Of a DNA stretch of 64,000 nucleotides, positions 23,690 to 35,644 are shown one piece after another; positions within the stretch are counted from its first letter, which is position 1, and each line of letters starts with the position of its first letter. Location of the stretch: contig JAGQDJ010000625.1 in NCBI GenBank assembly GCA_022885665.1, positions 85,262 to 149,261 on the forward strand. Direction: 5' to 3'. The notes under the pieces were generated by a model. The model ran no database searches, was not told the DNA's origin, and saw nothing but the letters and a program-made list of their open reading frames with translations. Made by a program: the position numbers and the translations under genes. This DNA is from Triops longicaudatus (Eukaryota > Arthropoda > Branchiopoda > Notostraca > Triopsidae).

Positions 23690-25914
23690 CTAATCCGGGA
23701 GTGTTTTGTAAGGATTAAGAATATGATAAGGGTCCATCATCTGTTTCAACTGTTTCATAAGATTAATAGCCGTGGGTGATTTGGAGTAACTTATGAAATC
23801 TCTTTTCTTGAAACCCAAACCGTGTTCGGCGCTCACACTGCCTTTCAACGAAGAGGTGAATTCGTAGACAAAAGGTTCGATTCGATTTAGGACTGACTCG
23901 TCAAACTCCCGGGAAGTAATGTTTAAATGTAGATTGCCGTCTCCTAAATGGCCGTAACCGCAACAGCGAACCGCATCCGATCCAAGACGTTCACTCATTC
24001 GTGGTATCAAATCATACAACTGCGTTACGGGAAGTGAAACATCATACTTGTACACGTAGCCGTCGTGCAGTAATGCTTCTGCTATTCTTTCCCTGAGGGC
24101 CCAAATAGCCTGAAAGTACATTGCGATACGTTAAACTCGTAACAACGAATGTCATTTGTTTCAACATTTATCTCAGCATATCTTAGCTCTGAAAATATGA
24201 TATCTTAATGTACATACAGACAATGTTTAGTCCCAGAATTTAAAACTAAACTCATTTTCAATTAATATCAGAAGACTTAAAACTTCTAGAACCAAGCTGG
24301 AACATATAAAGAAAGGCAACGAGCAATAACTCACGACTGGGCTTTCAAAATCAAAAGAATGATTTTTATGGAGCATAAACAAAGGTAAAACTTTTTATGT
24401 CGATGAAAAAAAAAATATTAATAATAAAAAATCTGCACTCTCGAGACATCTGAGCAATAAAAATGCCATTTGTCTCTGTCGACAATATTTCTGACAGACA
24501 AGTGCTTCGGAATGTTGTTACAAATGAGATAAGAGAGACTGAGACTCAAGTCGAAAAACAAAACTTAAGTGGCACCTGAATGTGGCTAGGCTCAGTAGCT
24601 ATTGTTCCGTCCTCAACGACTTTTTCGCTCATAAGTTTCTCCAACAATTCTGACATCTTTTCTTCGTCATGTTTCGTATTGCTGCCAGAGGTCTCCAGCA
24701 GAACGTAAAACGGGTACTGCGCAATCGGTGACCGCAACTTCAAGTTACCCGTTATGGCATCTAATGCTGATTCGTCTATAAACTCGCACGAGGACAAAAT
24801 TTCTCCCAACATCTTCTTCGCTGCTTGGAACGTCTCCAAGCATTGTTTAAAATCTCTTAAACCTTTAAAATAGCACAAGAAGAAACTGAATAACAGCACT
24901 GCAGTAATATGAAAGACGTTCAATAAAGGGAAAAGTGACTTGAAACTATCACAAAAAAAGGTTTCGAAACAGGTAAAAATAAATTACCCAAAAAGGCGAC
25001 ATGTTGCGACTTAGGGCGCGGAACGCATTGAATAGCTACTTTCGTCACTACTCCCAAGGCTCCTTCTGAGCCAATGAAAAGCTGTTTCACATCAAATCCT
25101 GTATTATCTTTCTTCATGCAAGACAAGCTGTCCAGAACTTCGCCATTGGCCAATACCTATCATCGGAAAAATCTTAGCTCGGAAATTTCTGTAAAAAAAA
25201 AAATGTTTTTACAGTTTCAAGTCCTAGAACACTGCCATGCAAGCTACCATAACGTAACAAACGTATCCCGCCAGCATTCGTCGCCACATTGCCGCCGATG
25301 TGGCAGCTTCCTTTGGCTCCTAAATCCAAGGGCATCATATAATCATAATCACCGACGTAGTGATCCAATGTTTCTAGGACACACCCGGATTGACAAACCA
25401 TAATCCCCATCGCTTCTTCGAAGGATATAATGTTGTTCATCAACGAAGTAGAAAGGACAATTTCATCAAATACTGGGACGCTTCCGCCCACTAAACCAGT
25501 ATTTCCACCTTGTGGACAAACGGCTAGTTTTCGAGCGTTGCAATGCTTCAAAATTGCAGAAACTTCTTCGGTAGTTTTTGGTTTTAATAATAGTTTACTT
25601 GCACCTTGGAATAAGAAAAAAAAATGATAATGGGAAATTACGAAACGTAATGAAATGACCATTCCTATGACCTCACCTTTGACCATTCCTAGCCAATCAG
25701 TATTCACTCCATCCAACTCAGTAGGATCACTAATAACGCGGTGTTTGTCTAACAAGCGCTCAAAATACTGAACATCTTGACCTTGCAGTACGGCATAATT
25801 TCCACGTTTGATATGGGGATAACGAACGGACGTTAATTCACCTTTCGCATCCTTAAGCGAGGTGTAGTGGAAAAATCTCTTGCTAACGAATTGAAGACAT
25901 ATCCTACTCGCCAT
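23690..25914 (-). CDS. D2HGDH: D-2-hydroxyglutarate dehydrogenase, mitochondrial, 5 exons
   Basis: FAD enzyme that oxidises D-2-hydroxyglutarate to 2-oxoglutarate and passes electrons to ETF in mitochondria. Minus-strand exons 25914-25677, 25604-25213, 25156-24988, 24862-24576 and 24109-23690 give 501 aa. The first residues (MASRICLQFVSKRFFHYTS) form a basic, hydrophobic mitochondrial targeting peptide. The FAD-binding PCMH domain shows VCPQGGNTGLVGGSVPV and CHIGGNVATNAGG. FIGSEGALGVVTKV and the C-terminal FAD-oxidase domain follow, with YGHLGDGNLHLNI and SVSAEHGLGFKKRDF, which carry metal- and substrate-binding residues. It ends ILNPYKTLPD, typical of the family. Length and motif order are complete, with no sign of decay. 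Confidence 0.95.
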
Positions 25915-25972
25915 AATTCAATTTTCAACCTGCGTGGTAATGAGCGTTACTGAGGGAGTCACAAGCACAAGA

Positions 25973-26160
25973 CAGTAAAATCTCTCTATAACATACATAT
26001 ACTATAACGAAAAATTGGCTATTATGTACAAGTCCACCTATTCCGGCGAAACGAAAAACATATAGTTTTGTTTTTTATTCCAAAAATGGCTATTATGTAC
26101 AATCGGCAATAACGGGAAAATGTTCCGTCCTCCTACGTGTACGTTAGCGAGATTTTACTG
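25973..26160 (+). repeat. MITE copy 1, Tigger/pogo-like ends (188 bp)
   Basis: It starts CAGTAAAATCTCTCTATAAC and ends GCGAGATTTTACTG, so the outer 12 bases are inverted repeats. CAGTnnAAnCTCnCTATAAC ends are usual for pogo/Tigger-type elements. Inside, TGGCTATTATGTACAA occurs twice (near 26015 and 26087). A diverged copy lies inverted at about 41070-41241. Confidence 0.6.
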
Positions 26161-27044
26161 TTTAAGATGAACAAAAATGTTCACAAAGACATGTTATAGC
26201 GAACATACGAACTTCTGTCGAGCTGTGTCAGTTTTTAGTGATAGTGATTTACAAAGAGAATGCAACATTGAAGGTCTTCCTCAGACAAAAATTCGCTAAG
26301 AAAAGAGGATTTTATTTTATTCCCAGTAGTGGTCCGATTTTATCAACACGATTATCGAACCTCCTGATTATTTTAACCATCCTGACAAACAATGTTCTTT
26401 GAGAATGGTGAGTTTTTGTGTTAGTTTTGGACAATTTAGTGATAGGTAGTGTCAGGTTTTCCTATGATGACACAAATTATAGTTAAACTACATAATGCTA
26501 ATAGTTTTGATAACTATTCTGACGTTGACTTTTGTAAAAAAAAAAATATACCAAAAAATTAGCACGTATGTCACATTTTTTCAATTGTTTGGTTGCAAGA
26601 CAAACGACATCGCATTTGTGAGGTATTGTCGTCTTCTGGTGTTTTTTTTTAAGAAAAAAAACTTCTGAATACGACAGCTCGTTAGCTAGACTCCGGTCTC
26701 GACCGTTGACGAAACCGAGATTCACGATTGAAGTAGAGTTCACTCGCGCAGAACTGAGCTCTAAATGCTTCCAATACCAAAATTTACACGGTCCTATTAC
26801 TAAACATATAATTTTCCTTAAAATATACAGGAAATGCTCGGAATAACTTACTCATAGTACCGATTCAGCGGAATACTTATGTCTGCTTCTGAACGAAAAG
26901 AAAAGTAGAGGGACTTCACGCAGATAACAAAACACGTGACAAAACCGATAAACAAAAACATGCAAACATTTATTTTTATGTCAGAACCTCAGATGCCATC
27001 TAAGAAGGATAAGTTTAACTGACCATGCTTCTGCACAGAACGTA

Positions 27045-27796
27045 CAGTCAAAGCACCTTGGACGCTAGGACTACGTTCCGGAGAAACTCCGCGAATAAGG
27101 AAAACCGCGAATAATGAATGAAAAAAATACGTTGAATGTGAATGTGGAATTACGTCGAATGTGCTTCGAAATTCCGGATAAGAAATATAACCAATTACAG
27201 AAGCGTGTCATTTAGATCTACTCTGCACAACAGGAAACTTCAGCGTTATTAAGCTGACGTGTCTGCTTAAAATGTTGTCATTTTTTTCCTGCTTTACCGC
27301 CTACTGAAACATTATATCTCAGTACTGCAGTCAGCAGTAAGTGCTTCAACGGTTTTTATTATGAAAGTTAAAGATCGCACCACACATGGAACACGTTTTA
27401 AATGATATTATAAATTCACAATTAAATTTCATACGTTCTCATAGTTTGACGATTTTGATTTCTGAAAGTTAACTTTCTAATAACTAGTTACGACTTAAAT
27501 GTATATTTTGCATTAAATCTCGTCAAAAGTTTTTTTTTTCTCCCAGTTTAAAGCCTCATTTTTTTCTCATTACGCTTGTCTTGTGCCAAAAAAATATATA
27601 GACTATTTCGCTACGAGAAATTTCGCTGCTAAAGCAACGAATATCGGTAATACTAATTTTAGTTTCTACCAAAAAATGTGATTTTAACGGATTTTAACCA
27701 GTAAACCCCACTAATAGCGAAATGTTTTGTCGCGAATGGAGCTGGTCTCAAAAACTTCGCCCGCGAATACCGAAACCAAGTAAGAAGCTTTGACTG
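27045..27796. mobile_element. 752 bp TA-flanked element with perfect 10 bp TIRs
   Basis: CAGTCAAAGC at 27045 and GCTTTGACTG ending at 27796 are exact inverted repeats, each flanked by TA, the Tc1/mariner superfamily target duplication. The interior is non-coding and contains several CGCGAATA words (near 27105, 27741, 27763). It is likely a non-autonomous pogo/Tigger-type element. Confidence 0.6.
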
Positions 27797-28396
27797 TACT
27801 AGGAAGAGTTTCACGGTACGTCACGGTTATTTGTCAGAATAAGTCAGCTGAAGATGCAGATGTGGCCATTGTTCTCAGAACGTACCCAACAACCTCTAAC
27901 AACCGCATTTATCTATACAATATTTTATAACTAATACAATACATTGTCGTTGCTACTAGGACAATACCTTTCATTACTTGTTACCTAACTTGAAATAGGT
28001 CTTCTTCAATTTTGGTTGGTATTTCTCTACTTAAAGGAACTGCGGCGGATTTATATTCAAGAACACCCAAAACGATTTTATAAAAATGTATTTTATGGAA
28101 AACGAGCCTGCCCGTTCTCGCCCTGGGTCCTTTCGCAAAAAACGGAATTGGCGACAAGACAAGGGCCAAGAACCAGAGCGGGGATACAGTGCAAGACTCA
28201 CGTACAACTAAAGGTTCCTTTACACTAGGAAAACCACTAGACTTACTCTCTGATTTAGTTCGTATTCTCTCCTCTCTCTCTCTCAAATGCTTTTCTAATA
28301 CCCTCCCATGGCAGATAATGAAAAGTGACATGATGTGATACAATGACTTCTAGGGTGATTTCCCATTCACACTGAATGAATTCGAGGAAGCGTTTT

Positions 28397-30980
28397 TTAC
28401 ATCATTCCACCCATGCCCCCCATTCCTCCCATACCGCCCATTCCACCCATGGGCGATTCCTTCTCTTCTTTGGGAATTTCGGCAATAACCGCCTCGGCGG
28501 TGGTCAAAAGTGAAGCCACGCCTGCGGCATCCATCAACGACGTACGGACGACTTTCGTAGGATCGATAATGCCGCGTTCCAACATATTGACGTATTCATT
28601 ATTCAAAGCGTCGTAACCAAATTCAGCTGCCGATTCCATGACTTTAGAGACTACAACGGAAGCGTCAACACCTGCGTTCTTGGCAATCGTCATGCAAGGC
28701 ATCTTCAGGGCACGACGTACGATGTCAACACCTGACAAAAGGAACATAATTACAAACTTTGCGAAATAATTAATAACGTTTCGACACCAGCTCATAGATG
28801 TCAAATAACCCATTTGACAATTGTCTCAAAATTGCACAACCGGCGTAATTAAACTAAGATTTTACGTAACGAAGTTTATAATAACGATGTTTACCAACTA
28901 AGCCACAGCATAATAGATAGTGGGATACTTGAAATCTTTTTCTTCATGTTTTGTAGCTTACCCATTTTTTGGTCTTCATTTTTGTACTCAAGGGTGTCCA
29001 AGACAGGCAAGCAACGGATGAGGGCAGTGCCACCTCCGGGAACAATGCCTTCTTCGACGGCGGCACGAGTGGCACACAAAGCATCGTTGACGCGATCTTT
29101 TTTCTCATTGACTTCAACTTCAGAAGACCCACCCACCTTCAAAACAGCAACACCAGAGGCCAAGCGAGCCAAACGTTCTTGCAATTTCTCCTTTTCGTAT
29201 TCGGATGTGGTCAATTGAATTTGGTCCTTGATTTGTTCTACGCGTTGGTCAATGTCAGATTTCTTTCCTTTGCCCTACAAAAGGAGCGTAATTTGAAACA
29301 ACAATTTCAACTGCACATTGCCAATTCTGTTTAAATAACTTACGCGCAACAAAAGAGTGTCATCCTTGGTAACAATAGCTTCGCCGACTTGACCTAAGTC
29401 ATGGATCTGCACGTCTTCAATCTTGACCAAGTTGGCTTCATCACCAAAGACGAGGCCACCGGTGGACACGGCCATATCGTGCAAAGTGTTTTTGCGGTTA
29501 TCACCGAAGCCAGGGGCCTTAACAGCCGCTACTTGGAGACCGATCTTCAAACGGTTGACGACCAAAGTGCTGAGCGCTTCGCCATCAACGTCTTCGGCAA
29601 CAATGAGCAAAGGTTTGCGGTGCTGGTTGGCCAGTTCGAGAGCGGGAATGATGGATTGGATGGTGGAGATTTTCTTCTCGCTGAAAAGCACCAAACAGTC
29701 TTGGAATTCGACTTTAGCGCCCTTGGCCGTGTTGATGAAGTAAGGTGAAATGTAACCGCGGTCAAATTTCATGCCTTCGATGACTTCCAATTCGTCGTTT
29801 AAGGTTTTGCCGTCCTTAACGGTAATGACTCCATCGCGACCAACCTAAAGAAATTCAAACAATAGTTAGAATTAAGATTTACGGTTTGAAAGGATAATGT
29901 TTAACGTTTTCGCATTATTTGCCTACCTTTTCCATGGCATCAGAGATGAGCTTACCAACAGAGACATCGCCGTTGGCTGAGATGGTGGCAACTTGAGCAA
30001 TTTCTTCGGGGGTGGTGACATTTTTGGACATTTTCTTCAAGTTAGCGATGACAGTTTCGACTGCGAGCATGACACCACGTCGAATTTCGACAGGGTTGGC
30101 GCCTTTGCTAATCTTTTCGAAGCCTTCCTTGGCGATAGCACGGGCTAACACGGTAGCAGCGGTGGTACCGTCACCTGCTTCTTCGTTGGTGTTGTTGGCA
30201 ACGTCTTGGACCAATTTAGCACCGATGTTCTGGAATTTGTCTTTAAGCTCAACCGCCTTTGCGACAGTGACACCATCTTTGGTGATCTTGGGGCTGCCCC
30301 AGGATTGTTCAATGATGACATTGCGACCCTACGTGAAGTACACAAGTATTTTAGCATTTAGGTGTACCAAATAACAAAAGCGCGTAGCTACAAAAACTCA
30401 GCAAAACAAAAATTCTCTTATACCAATAATGTGCTTTTTCATACTGAAGGGGACAGATAGATGAAGAACTGCTGACATTCTTAAGAACGTTCTAGAAAAA
30501 ATTGCTGAAAAATATTATCTTTTAATTATGTTGATTCCGTCCTTTTCTTTGTAGCTAATCGTCAGAGAACGAACATAATTATTACTCTGAAAGGGGACAA
30601 AACCAACATTAATAAAAGATATTATTTTCAGCAATTTTTGGTACGTATTAAATTATTAAGTGCTAAAGACGAAAAAAATACAGAAAAAGACCATCGCGAC
30701 TACAAAAGCTTTTACAGCACAGAACTATAAAAAAGATTCTTCAGAACTTTTACCGACTGGTTTGTTTGATATACGAAGGTCAAAAGAAGAGCATGGGGTG
30801 GTCAAGTAAGCTTACTTTGGGGCCCATGGTAACAGCAACGGCGTCGGCAAGTGTATCCACACCTTGTAGCATCAAAGCCCTCACATCAGCACCAAACCTC
30901 ACATCCTTGGCGTAAGATCGGGCTGAAAAAGCCACTTTTCGGGCAGCTGTGGAGCGAATTACAGTTGGGAGTCGATACAT
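28397..30980 (-). CDS. HSPD1: Mitochondrial chaperonin HSP60, 5 coding exons
   Basis: ATP-driven folding chamber of the mitochondrial matrix, working with HSP10. Minus-strand coding exons 30980-30816, 30328-29927, 29844-29344, 29274-28962 and 28731-28397 give 571 aa, the normal length. Residues 1-25 form a basic targeting peptide (MYRLPTVIRSTAARKVAFSA) before YAKDVRFG. Seen: nucleotide motifs VAVTMGPKGRNV and AGDGTTAATVLARAI, the apical domain EGMKFDRGYISPYF, GFGDNRKNTL, GIVPGGGTAL and the C-terminal five-fold GGM repeat ending GGMM. A splice acceptor lies 6 bases before the ATG, so at least one upstream, probably untranslated, exon exists. A matching donor is at about 31166. The gene is divergent from HSP10 across a 783 bp spacer with a heat-shock element. 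Confidence 0.97.
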
Positions 30981-31763
30981 GTTGTCCTAAAAAAAAACAA
31001 CAAATTTTCGTGACTTGTAGAGTAAGATTCCGGTGAAGTAGTACAACTGCCTATCGTAATGCTAATAAGATAAACCCCACAACGTGTACACCAAGGATAC
31101 CAACACGAGACATAAAAAAAAATAAAGTTTGATAAGAAAAAAAACGATAAAACGACAGAATTAGCTCCAAACAATTCATTTCCTTACTTGTGAGTATACA
31201 GAAAAGGGTTTAATGTCAAATGTTAAACTTTTTTCACTGAAAAAGGTCCGGCGAACAACCTTTCCAGACACGTGCCTGAGAGAAGAGTGCTGAAGAAAGC
31301 CTAGGGGAGGGTGCTTAGCTTCGGCTGGCATTCGGCAAACGCTCTTCCAGAAAGTTCGCCCCGTTTGTCTATAACTGTCCGTAAAAAAAGGAACGCCGGC
31401 ACCACGCAACAGCACGTGAAGTGTCCCGCTGATTTCTGGACATAACAAGATAGTCTTGCAGTTACGTAACATATGTTAAAAAAAAACTGTTATCTAATTA
31501 AATGAAATTTCCCTTTATATTTTTCAATAAGTATAACCATTTAGAATCATTTATGAGATGTGTACTATTTTAATAACGAATTCGGGTATTAGTTCAACGT
31601 TAAGACATTCTCGAACGTTCCTCTGAACGGAAACACGTGAGCAGCATCTTTAGCATACTACTATACCCCGCCCCTTTGGTCAGAAAGCTGGCATTCAGTA
31701 TTCGACTGTTGGACGGAAAGCGTGGAGGACTCTAGCACGTTGTTCCACTGAACTGATAACAAA
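30981..31763. promoter_or_regulatory. Shared HSP60/HSP10 bidirectional promoter region
   Basis: This is the spacer between two divergent start codons of a functional pair. It holds the HSP60 5' exon and intron, a heat-shock element at 31608-31620 and an E-box CACGTG at 31634-31639. Head-to-head HSPD1/HSPE1 is an old arrangement in animals. Here the element lies nearer HSP10 (about 145 bp from its ATG). Confidence 0.75.
31608..31620. promoter_or_regulatory. Canonical heat-shock element
   Basis: TTCTCGAACGTTC is a perfect three-unit HSF site (TTCnnGAAnnTTC). A fourth GAA follows at 31625-31627, but with a 4-base gap instead of 2. Confidence 0.8.
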
Positions 31764-32192
31764 ATGGTAAGTAAATACGATGGGATTTGCTTACACCGGA
31801 AACTTCTAATAAATTGTTATTAATGAATTTAGGCCAGCGCTTTGAAACGATTTGTTCCCTTGTTCGATCGCATTTTGGTCCAAAAGGCTGAAGCTGTTAC
31901 CCGCAGCAAAGGCGGTATTGTCATCCCTGAGAAAGCGCAAGGAAAAGTTCTGGAAGGAACTGTTGTAGCTGTTGGCTCTGGTGCTAGGACAGAGGTGAGA
32001 CTTCGCAGTTATTTGCCCTAGAACGTATTATCAATTAAATACTGTCTTTAGAACGGTTCTTTCATTCCCCCCGCTGTTAAAGTTGGCGACAAAGTTTTGT
32101 TACCCGAATATGGCGGCACCAAGATTGAACTTGAAAACAAGGAATACCATCTTTTCAGGGAAACAGATTTATTGGCCAAAGTAGAATCGTAA
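31764..32192 (+). CDS. HSPE1: Mitochondrial co-chaperonin HSP10, 3 exons
   Basis: Heptameric lid of the HSP60 chamber. Exons 31764-31766, 31833-31994 and 32052-32192 give 101 aa. The first coding exon contains only the ATG, followed directly by GTAAGT, a common layout for this gene. Conserved segments are RFVPLFDRILVQKAEA, the mobile loop TRSKGGIVIPEKAQGK, GTVVAVGSGAR, VKVGDKVLLPEYGGTKIEL and the end LFRETDLLAKVES. The N-terminus itself acts as uncleaved targeting signal in the family. The gene is divergent from HSP60 and convergent with scarlet (stops 241 bp apart). Confidence 0.97.
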
Positions 32193-32433
32193 AAGATTAC
32201 AATAATTCCATTTTTTTAATAAGAGATTTTTGCGTCATCTTTTTTATTATTTCCCTGCCCTGTGTTCATCTCCCATCATTTCAATTTCCTTGATGTATGG
32301 GCAGTCTATGAAAAGAGAATAGTCAATAGCATCATGGTAAACATATTGACTTGTATGTTGAGGTGCGATTAGTAATAAAATTTTGTTTAAAAAAACAGCG
32401 TTTTTGCCTCCAGTCCTTTTTTGGCTTATGAGT

Positions 32434-35413
32434 TTATAACTTGCGACGTTTAATACGTCGATGTAAAGCAAGGTAACCCACTACATGGAAGATTATGTAC
32501 AACACCATCATAGCTGATACGTCGAAGTCAAATCTCCTTGGGTTAAGCGAAAAACTCTCAAGAACCGATTCCCCAGTATCGTGGCATTCCTGGTTCCCAG
32601 GCGTAGAGCACGCTAAACAAGGAAAGGAACGAAGCGAATATATATTAGCACAATTGAGACGTTCTAAACTATCCTTATTGTAATTATTACTTATGTTCGT
32701 TACATCCCTCCATTGAATGATAGAGAGAGCTTCATTACTGTACAAAAACCAGGATAGATATTTCGCCCAGTTCGCAATCCATGGCAATGACCTGACGTAA
32801 TAAATCAGTGAATTATTAATTGATTTCGCTCCCCGGTTTGACTAACAAGCGATAAAACTACCCAAAAGCAAAACAACAGAAATACTGAAAGCAATAAGAA
32901 AGTAGAAGTTCTTTCACTCTTACTGAAGTCTAATTAAAAAGCCTCCAGTGATCATTAAAATGTAGTCAAACGGAATCAGGACAATCAAAGCAATAGGCAT
33001 TGTTTCAAACATGGCGGAGAAGCACATCCCTAATAAGATAACCATTAGGATGTCTTGAAAAGATAGTTAATATATTTTAAGTTACCGCAAGCACTGGCTG
33101 TGTTGGTAGTCAAAGTTAGTACGAAAACGGTGTAAACGTACGATTCAAAACTTGGTCGCAAGCCAATAAGCCAGTACGCAAGAGTAGCGAACAGAAATGG
33201 TTCCAGAAGAAAACCTGGTACCTTAGGTTTCGTAATGTTTTAGAGTAATTGTTAATGCTCAGTCAAATACATCTTAGTTACCATGGATAAGACTTTGGCT
33301 GCGTAATATGAGGACGTAGAATAAATTCCGTTACGATGTTCGCGTGAAAACACCGGAAACTCCGAAGGAAAAACATCCAGCACGGCGTAAAGTGGGGGAT
33401 AGGTACTTTCCAAAATGAGGACGAAAACGGCGCCTTGGATATTTTGAATGCCAGTTTGACTCAACTCCAACGTACCAGAATAACACAAACCAATCATCAG
33501 TGCGAGCCCAACTTTCTGGACAATTCGAATAAAATGGACTGTCGGGTTCCGGTACGAGTTGACGAATGATCGCCATGTGAGCCAGAATAATTGGCAAAAC
33601 CAATTAGCCTTATGACGATAAGCGTCCACTAAAAGCGCGTCTTGCAACTGAAAAAGAGCATAAACATGTTAAGTAGTCTACCTCGAGCTTATCCAAAACA
33701 ATCTTGTTACACGAGAATCTTGTTACATTCTTCGTTAGACTATTTTCTACTGAAGTCAACTATTTCTATCATATTTACCCTGGCAGGTTAACATTGTAAA
33801 TGGGTTTCGAGACAAAAACGAAATACAGTAGATTATGTTTTCCATTTACGTTGGATTTGAAGATAGTAGGATTAAATTAATTGAAAGACACCGCTAGAAA
33901 TACACGTACCCCGTAATCCGCTTGGCTAACAGCAAGGTTCATCTCATACTGGATTAGCATGTCGATCTGCTGAGCGGCTTGGGACACTGCAAAATTATCA
34001 GCCAAGCGTTGGATAGCTCGCTTGGATTGCGATTCATGTCCTGGCATCACTGCCAGTGTGCTAATGTAGTAATCCGCAGGATTGAAAGTTTCGGGACATT
34101 CATAGCCAAAACTATTTTTAAAGCAAAATATTTAGATGTCCTCTTAAATCATAGTCCTTTTTGAGACCTCTGAAAATATTGAAGAGCTCCTTGACTGCGT
34201 CCCATATAAGCCAAGCGCCCTTCAGCCAGTAGGATGAGGTTGTCGAACATGGCAAATACTTCGGAAGAGGGTTGATGAATGGTGCATAGAATCGTTTTCC
34301 CCTGCAGAGCCATATTCTTCATCATAGACACGAGTTTGCGAGCCGAATATGAATCTAATCCAGTTGTAGGTTCATCGCAGAACAGGATCGGAGGATCAGT
34401 AAGGATCTAATTACAGGGCTCGTTAACAAATCTATCAGAGTAGGAAAATAAGAATTTAAATACTTCTGTCGCAAAAGCTAGGCGCTTCAGTTCGCCTCCC
34501 GATAAGCCTTTATCACCCATGCCACCTATTCTTCCATTTTGGCATCTCGTTAAACCGAGTTCTTGCAGCAAACTGTGAACGCGTTTGATGCGTTGTTCGG
34601 ACGTACAATGACTCAACTTTAATTGAGCCTAGCATTCACGATAGCTATTAGGAGTCTGATGTTTCATGTTGAATTACATTACCATGAAGTACAAATGTTC
34701 CCTAGCTGACAGTGACCCAATAAACAAGTCATGCTGGTACACGTATCCACTTATATCGCACATGAACTGACCAATCGGGCGACCGTTAATCCGAATGTCA
34801 CCGTCAACAACTACATCAGCTGCAACCAAATGAAAATTGTAAAAGCCGTTTTTGGCATTAAACAAAATAAAAAACTTACGGCTGTTACGGAAAGCCAACG
34901 CGTTCATTAAGGTCGATTTTCCCGCGCCACTAGAGCGTAATGTTGGAACAACCACACTATTTCGAATTTTTGAAAAATAAAAGACCCTTACCTAGCTCCC
35001 ATTAAGGCAACCAAAGTCCCCGGTTGCATAGCTCCACTGACTAAATTATTATTTTGAATTGAATGTAAGGTAAATTATAATCTAAAGGTGTTTTCACCTG
35101 AATTGAGTACGCGCTTAAAAGGCGGACGTGATCCTTTGCCTTTCACATTTTCAGCAGGAGTGTAAACGCTCAAATCTTTCCACGTTAAGGTTAAACCGTC
35201 GTCCAGCGGACTCCAGCTGTCGTGTTTTCCTTTCTTTTTACTGATGGTTAAGAACTCAAACTGCAATTTAAGATTATTTGATGAACGATTAGTGAAAACG
35301 AAATCAATTAAATAAGAGATAACGAACTTCTTCTGTGTTCGCTGAAAGGCTTGCACTACTTTTGTTACGGAACTCCATCCTGTTCGTTCACTCGTTTGCA
35401 AATGAATATGAAT
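32434..35413 (-). CDS. st: Scarlet-type ABCG half transporter, about 13 exons, 5' end unresolved
   Basis: In insects Scarlet pairs with White to load tryptophan-derived ommochrome precursors into pigment granules. Exons on the minus strand end near: 35413 (start of first visible exon), 35098, 35040-34992, 34929-34880, 34819-34683, 34628-34464, 34406-34168, 34111-33910, 33647-33282, 33221-33086, 33029-32924, 32791-32691 and 32612-32434. Seen in order: LTWKDLSVYT, Walker A GASGAGKST (split by an intron), ISGYVYQHDLFIGSL, signature LSGGELKRLAFA, Walker B ILFCDEPTTGLDS, TIHQPSSEVF, the membrane half with YPPLYAVLDVFP and YYAAKVLSMV, and the C-terminus RRIKRRKL. The order and the end fit Scarlet better than White. 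The start codon must be in an exon upstream of an acceptor at about 35414. I could not find it. Confidence 0.85.
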
Positions 35414-35644
35414 CTGTAGGAATAGTTCGAAACAGCTGTGTGAAAGAGTTGGAAACCTTACTGTGACTCAAAGCTCTTCGTATACGGATTACTTAAACAC
35501 TAATAAGGTCTCCGTTGTCTACAACGTAGAGTTAGCAGTGAAATACAAGAAGGCTCATGTTAGGAAGTAGTTCTTATGTATTGTAATAAATTCCGTTATA
35601 AAAGCGTTCCTTCGCATAAGGTATACAACACACAGGCAATAGCT
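35414..35644. other. Spacer between scarlet and white
   Basis: About 230 bp lie between the white stop and the first visible scarlet exon. It must contain part of the scarlet 5' end. A minus-strand donor (ACAGTAAGG near 35461) suggests a leader exon, but no in-frame ATG was found. Confidence 0.5.

Larger units (their letters stand above)
25915..28396. other. Intergenic D2HGDH-HSP60 with small transposon remnants
   Basis: No gene is supported in 2.5 kb. It holds a 188 bp TIR element (25973-26160) and a 752 bp TA-flanked TIR element (27045-27796). A 120-codon minus frame at 27981-28343 has no domain. The right end probably contains HSP60 3' UTR. Confidence 0.5.

Noticed and set aside
26161..26420. 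Possible transposase remnant after the 26 kb MITE
   Set aside because: Fragments between stops show no recognisable transposase block.
27981..28343. 120-codon minus-strand frame downstream of HSP60
   Set aside because: No domain, and the position suits HSP60 3' UTR.
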